A stretch of DNA of 6,906 bases from an uncultured bacterium (lineage in GTDB: Bacteria; Pseudomonadota; Gammaproteobacteria; Burkholderiales; Burkholderiaceae_E): the NCBI GenBank assembly GCA_903864485.1, contig CAIPGD010000401.1:1-6906 (forward strand), read 5' to 3'. Shown piece after piece: positions 6,067-6,906 of this stretch. The notes under the pieces were generated by a model. That model saw only the letters and a list, made by a program, of their open reading frames with translations. It was not told the DNA's origin and did no database searches. Every line of letters begins with the position of its first letter. The first letter of the stretch is position 1. Position numbers and translations under genes: made by a program.

Positions 6067-6887
6067 GGGTCCAATGATAACGCGGCGTCCAGATTAGACG
6101 CCCCCGGCGCGATTCGCTGAGTCGAATGAAAACCCGCATCGATCAATGATTGTTCGATTCGGGGATGAATCGTGAAAAAAGGCTGCGCGTGCATCCACCG
6201 CCGCGCCTCGATCGGCCAGTCCGAGGCAATACGATTCAGGGCAACCGCCGTTGATGCTTGGGTGACCACTCCAACCCAAGCGGCCTGTTCGACACAAAGC
6301 GCATACAAACTCTCGACGGCTACCCTATCGGGCTCGCAGGAATGATTGCGATAAGCCGTCAGATATTCACACAGGATGCCCATTGCCTGAAATCCTGCTG
6401 CCCAATCGGTCCCGCTCGTCGACCCTCCAATAACCAGGGCCCGACGGGGTCTGACGCCCTCCTCCAGAATTGAGTCCAGCAATGAACGAGCGTCCCATGG
6501 GGCTTGCTTCGCAGCCAAACGGCGTACCGACGGTGTTAAACCTCCGGTCGTCAAGGCGTCGAGGGTCCCAGGTCCCACCGTAGCCACTGCAATGGCGTCA
6601 GGCCAGTGACTCAGATCGGACGGTTGAGCCTCGCCCTGAAAAGCCACGACTGCACTTGGACTGACGAAAACAACAAGATCCCAAGTCGGCTCCTCTGGAG
6701 CAGCGCGATCACGCGTACAAAAAATCTGCGATCGAACCAGCGCGACGGCATCGACAAAAGGGGCGGTCTCGAGGTGCGAAAACGCAAGCACCAGGGGCTG
6801 GTAGCCTTGTCGCGACAAACCGGCAGCGATGTTGACCACTCTCGGCGCCGGCTGAGTCAATAGGACGAACCGGTCGCTGGAAGTCAT
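6039..6887 (-). CDS. hemD: Uroporphyrinogen-III synthase
   Basis: This 282-residue cytosolic enzyme would cyclise hydroxymethylbilane, with inversion of ring D, to uroporphyrinogen III, the common precursor of heme, siroheme and cobalamin. Family features seen are VLLTQPAP at the N-terminus (8-15), VVFVSPSAV (72-80), VGPGT (104-108), the Tyr-rich YLTAYR (175-180), and FFTIHPRIEQSL (237-248) near the C-terminus. The length is slightly above the usual 240-270. HemD sequences are poorly conserved; here the glycine-rich segment VIGGSTSGTDW (152-162) replaces the commoner VRG-type motif. The ATG has an AGGA site 8 nt upstream. The 3' end overlaps hemX by 28 bp. Several Burkholderiales instead carry a fused hemDX, so the separate overlapping arrangement is noteworthy. 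Context with hemX and hemY makes the assignment firm. Confidence 0.9.
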   Translation of the reverse strand: MTSSDRFVLLTQPAPRVVNIAAGLSRQGYQPLVLAFSHLETAPFVDAVALVRSQIFCTRDRAAPEEPTWDLVVFVSPSAVVAFQGEAQPSDLSHWPDAIAVATVGPGTLDALTTGGLTPSVRRLAAKQAPWDARSLLDSILEEGVRPRRALVIGGSTSGTDWAAGFQAMGILCEYLTAYRNHSCEPDRVAVESLYALCVEQAAWVGVVTQASTAVALNRIASDWPIEARRWMHAQPFFTIHPRIEQSLIDAGFHSTQRIAPGASNLDAALSLDPWSIPRKSP

Positions 6888-6906
6888 CTTTTGAGTCCTG
6901 CCCGTC
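6884..6906 (-). CDS. Possible C-terminal codons of hemC (hydroxymethylbilane synthase)
   Basis: One minus-strand frame entering from the right edge reads RAGLKR and ends at TGA (6884-6886), overlapping the hemD ATG as ATGA. A 4-bp overlap like this is common between coupled genes, and hemC is the usual gene before hemD. Only six codons are visible, so the identity rests on expected gene order, not on sequence. Confidence 0.3.
6896..6899 (-). promoter_or_regulatory. Ribosome binding site of hemD
   Basis: On the minus strand AGGA lies 8 nt before the hemD ATG, supporting that start. Confidence 0.65.

Larger units (their letters stand above)
2895..6906 (-). other. Probable hem-ppa transcription unit
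   Basis: Four minus-strand genes are packed with a 28-bp overlap (hemD/hemX), a 7-nt gap (hemX/hemY) and a 51-nt gap (hemY/ppa). No intrinsic terminator is visible in the gaps. The order is the one I recall for betaproteobacteria, with hemC expected beyond the right edge. The promoter is therefore probably outside the window. Co-transcription is inferred from spacing only. Confidence 0.65.

Overview
The window comes from a GC-rich proteobacterial chromosome, most likely a betaproteobacterium. The main reason is the minus-strand block hemD-hemX-hemY-ppa. I recall this as part of the betaproteobacterial (Burkholderiales-type) order ppc-hemC-hemD-hemX-hemY-ppa. The HemY N-terminus also reads like the betaproteobacterial form. 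I cannot place the organism below class from sequence alone.

Layout. At the left, plus strand (1-702), is the 3' portion of a gene for a DUF482/COG3146 GNAT-like acyltransferase. Its start lies outside the window, and the window opens inside an in-frame 9-bp tandem repeat. An 87-nt spacer with no convincing terminator follows. Next is hppA (790-2898, plus), a complete membrane-bound H+-translocating pyrophosphatase with the Lys signature of the K+-independent subfamily. It runs tail-to-tail into ppa (2895-3428, minus), the soluble family I inorganic pyrophosphatase, and the two TAG stop codons share one palindromic CTAG. Upstream of ppa on the same strand lie hemY (3480-4772), hemX (4780-6066) and hemD (6039-6887). 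The last 20-odd bases may hold the C-terminal codons of hemC.

How the genes work together. HemD closes hydroxymethylbilane to uroporphyrinogen III, the branch point to heme, siroheme and cobalamin. HemX and HemY are inner-membrane accessory proteins traditionally tied to the pathway, with no established enzymatic role. Ppa hydrolyses cytosolic pyrophosphate to heat, while HppA uses the same substrate to pump protons. Two enzymes competing for one substrate are therefore encoded by convergent genes with no spacer.

The genes are ordinary members of known families, and I see no mobile element, CRISPR array, RNA gene or undescribed multi-gene system. The most distinctive signals are the convergent pyrophosphatase pair sharing a stop site, and three unrelated short in-frame tandem repeats (9, 12 and 12 bp) in three different genes.
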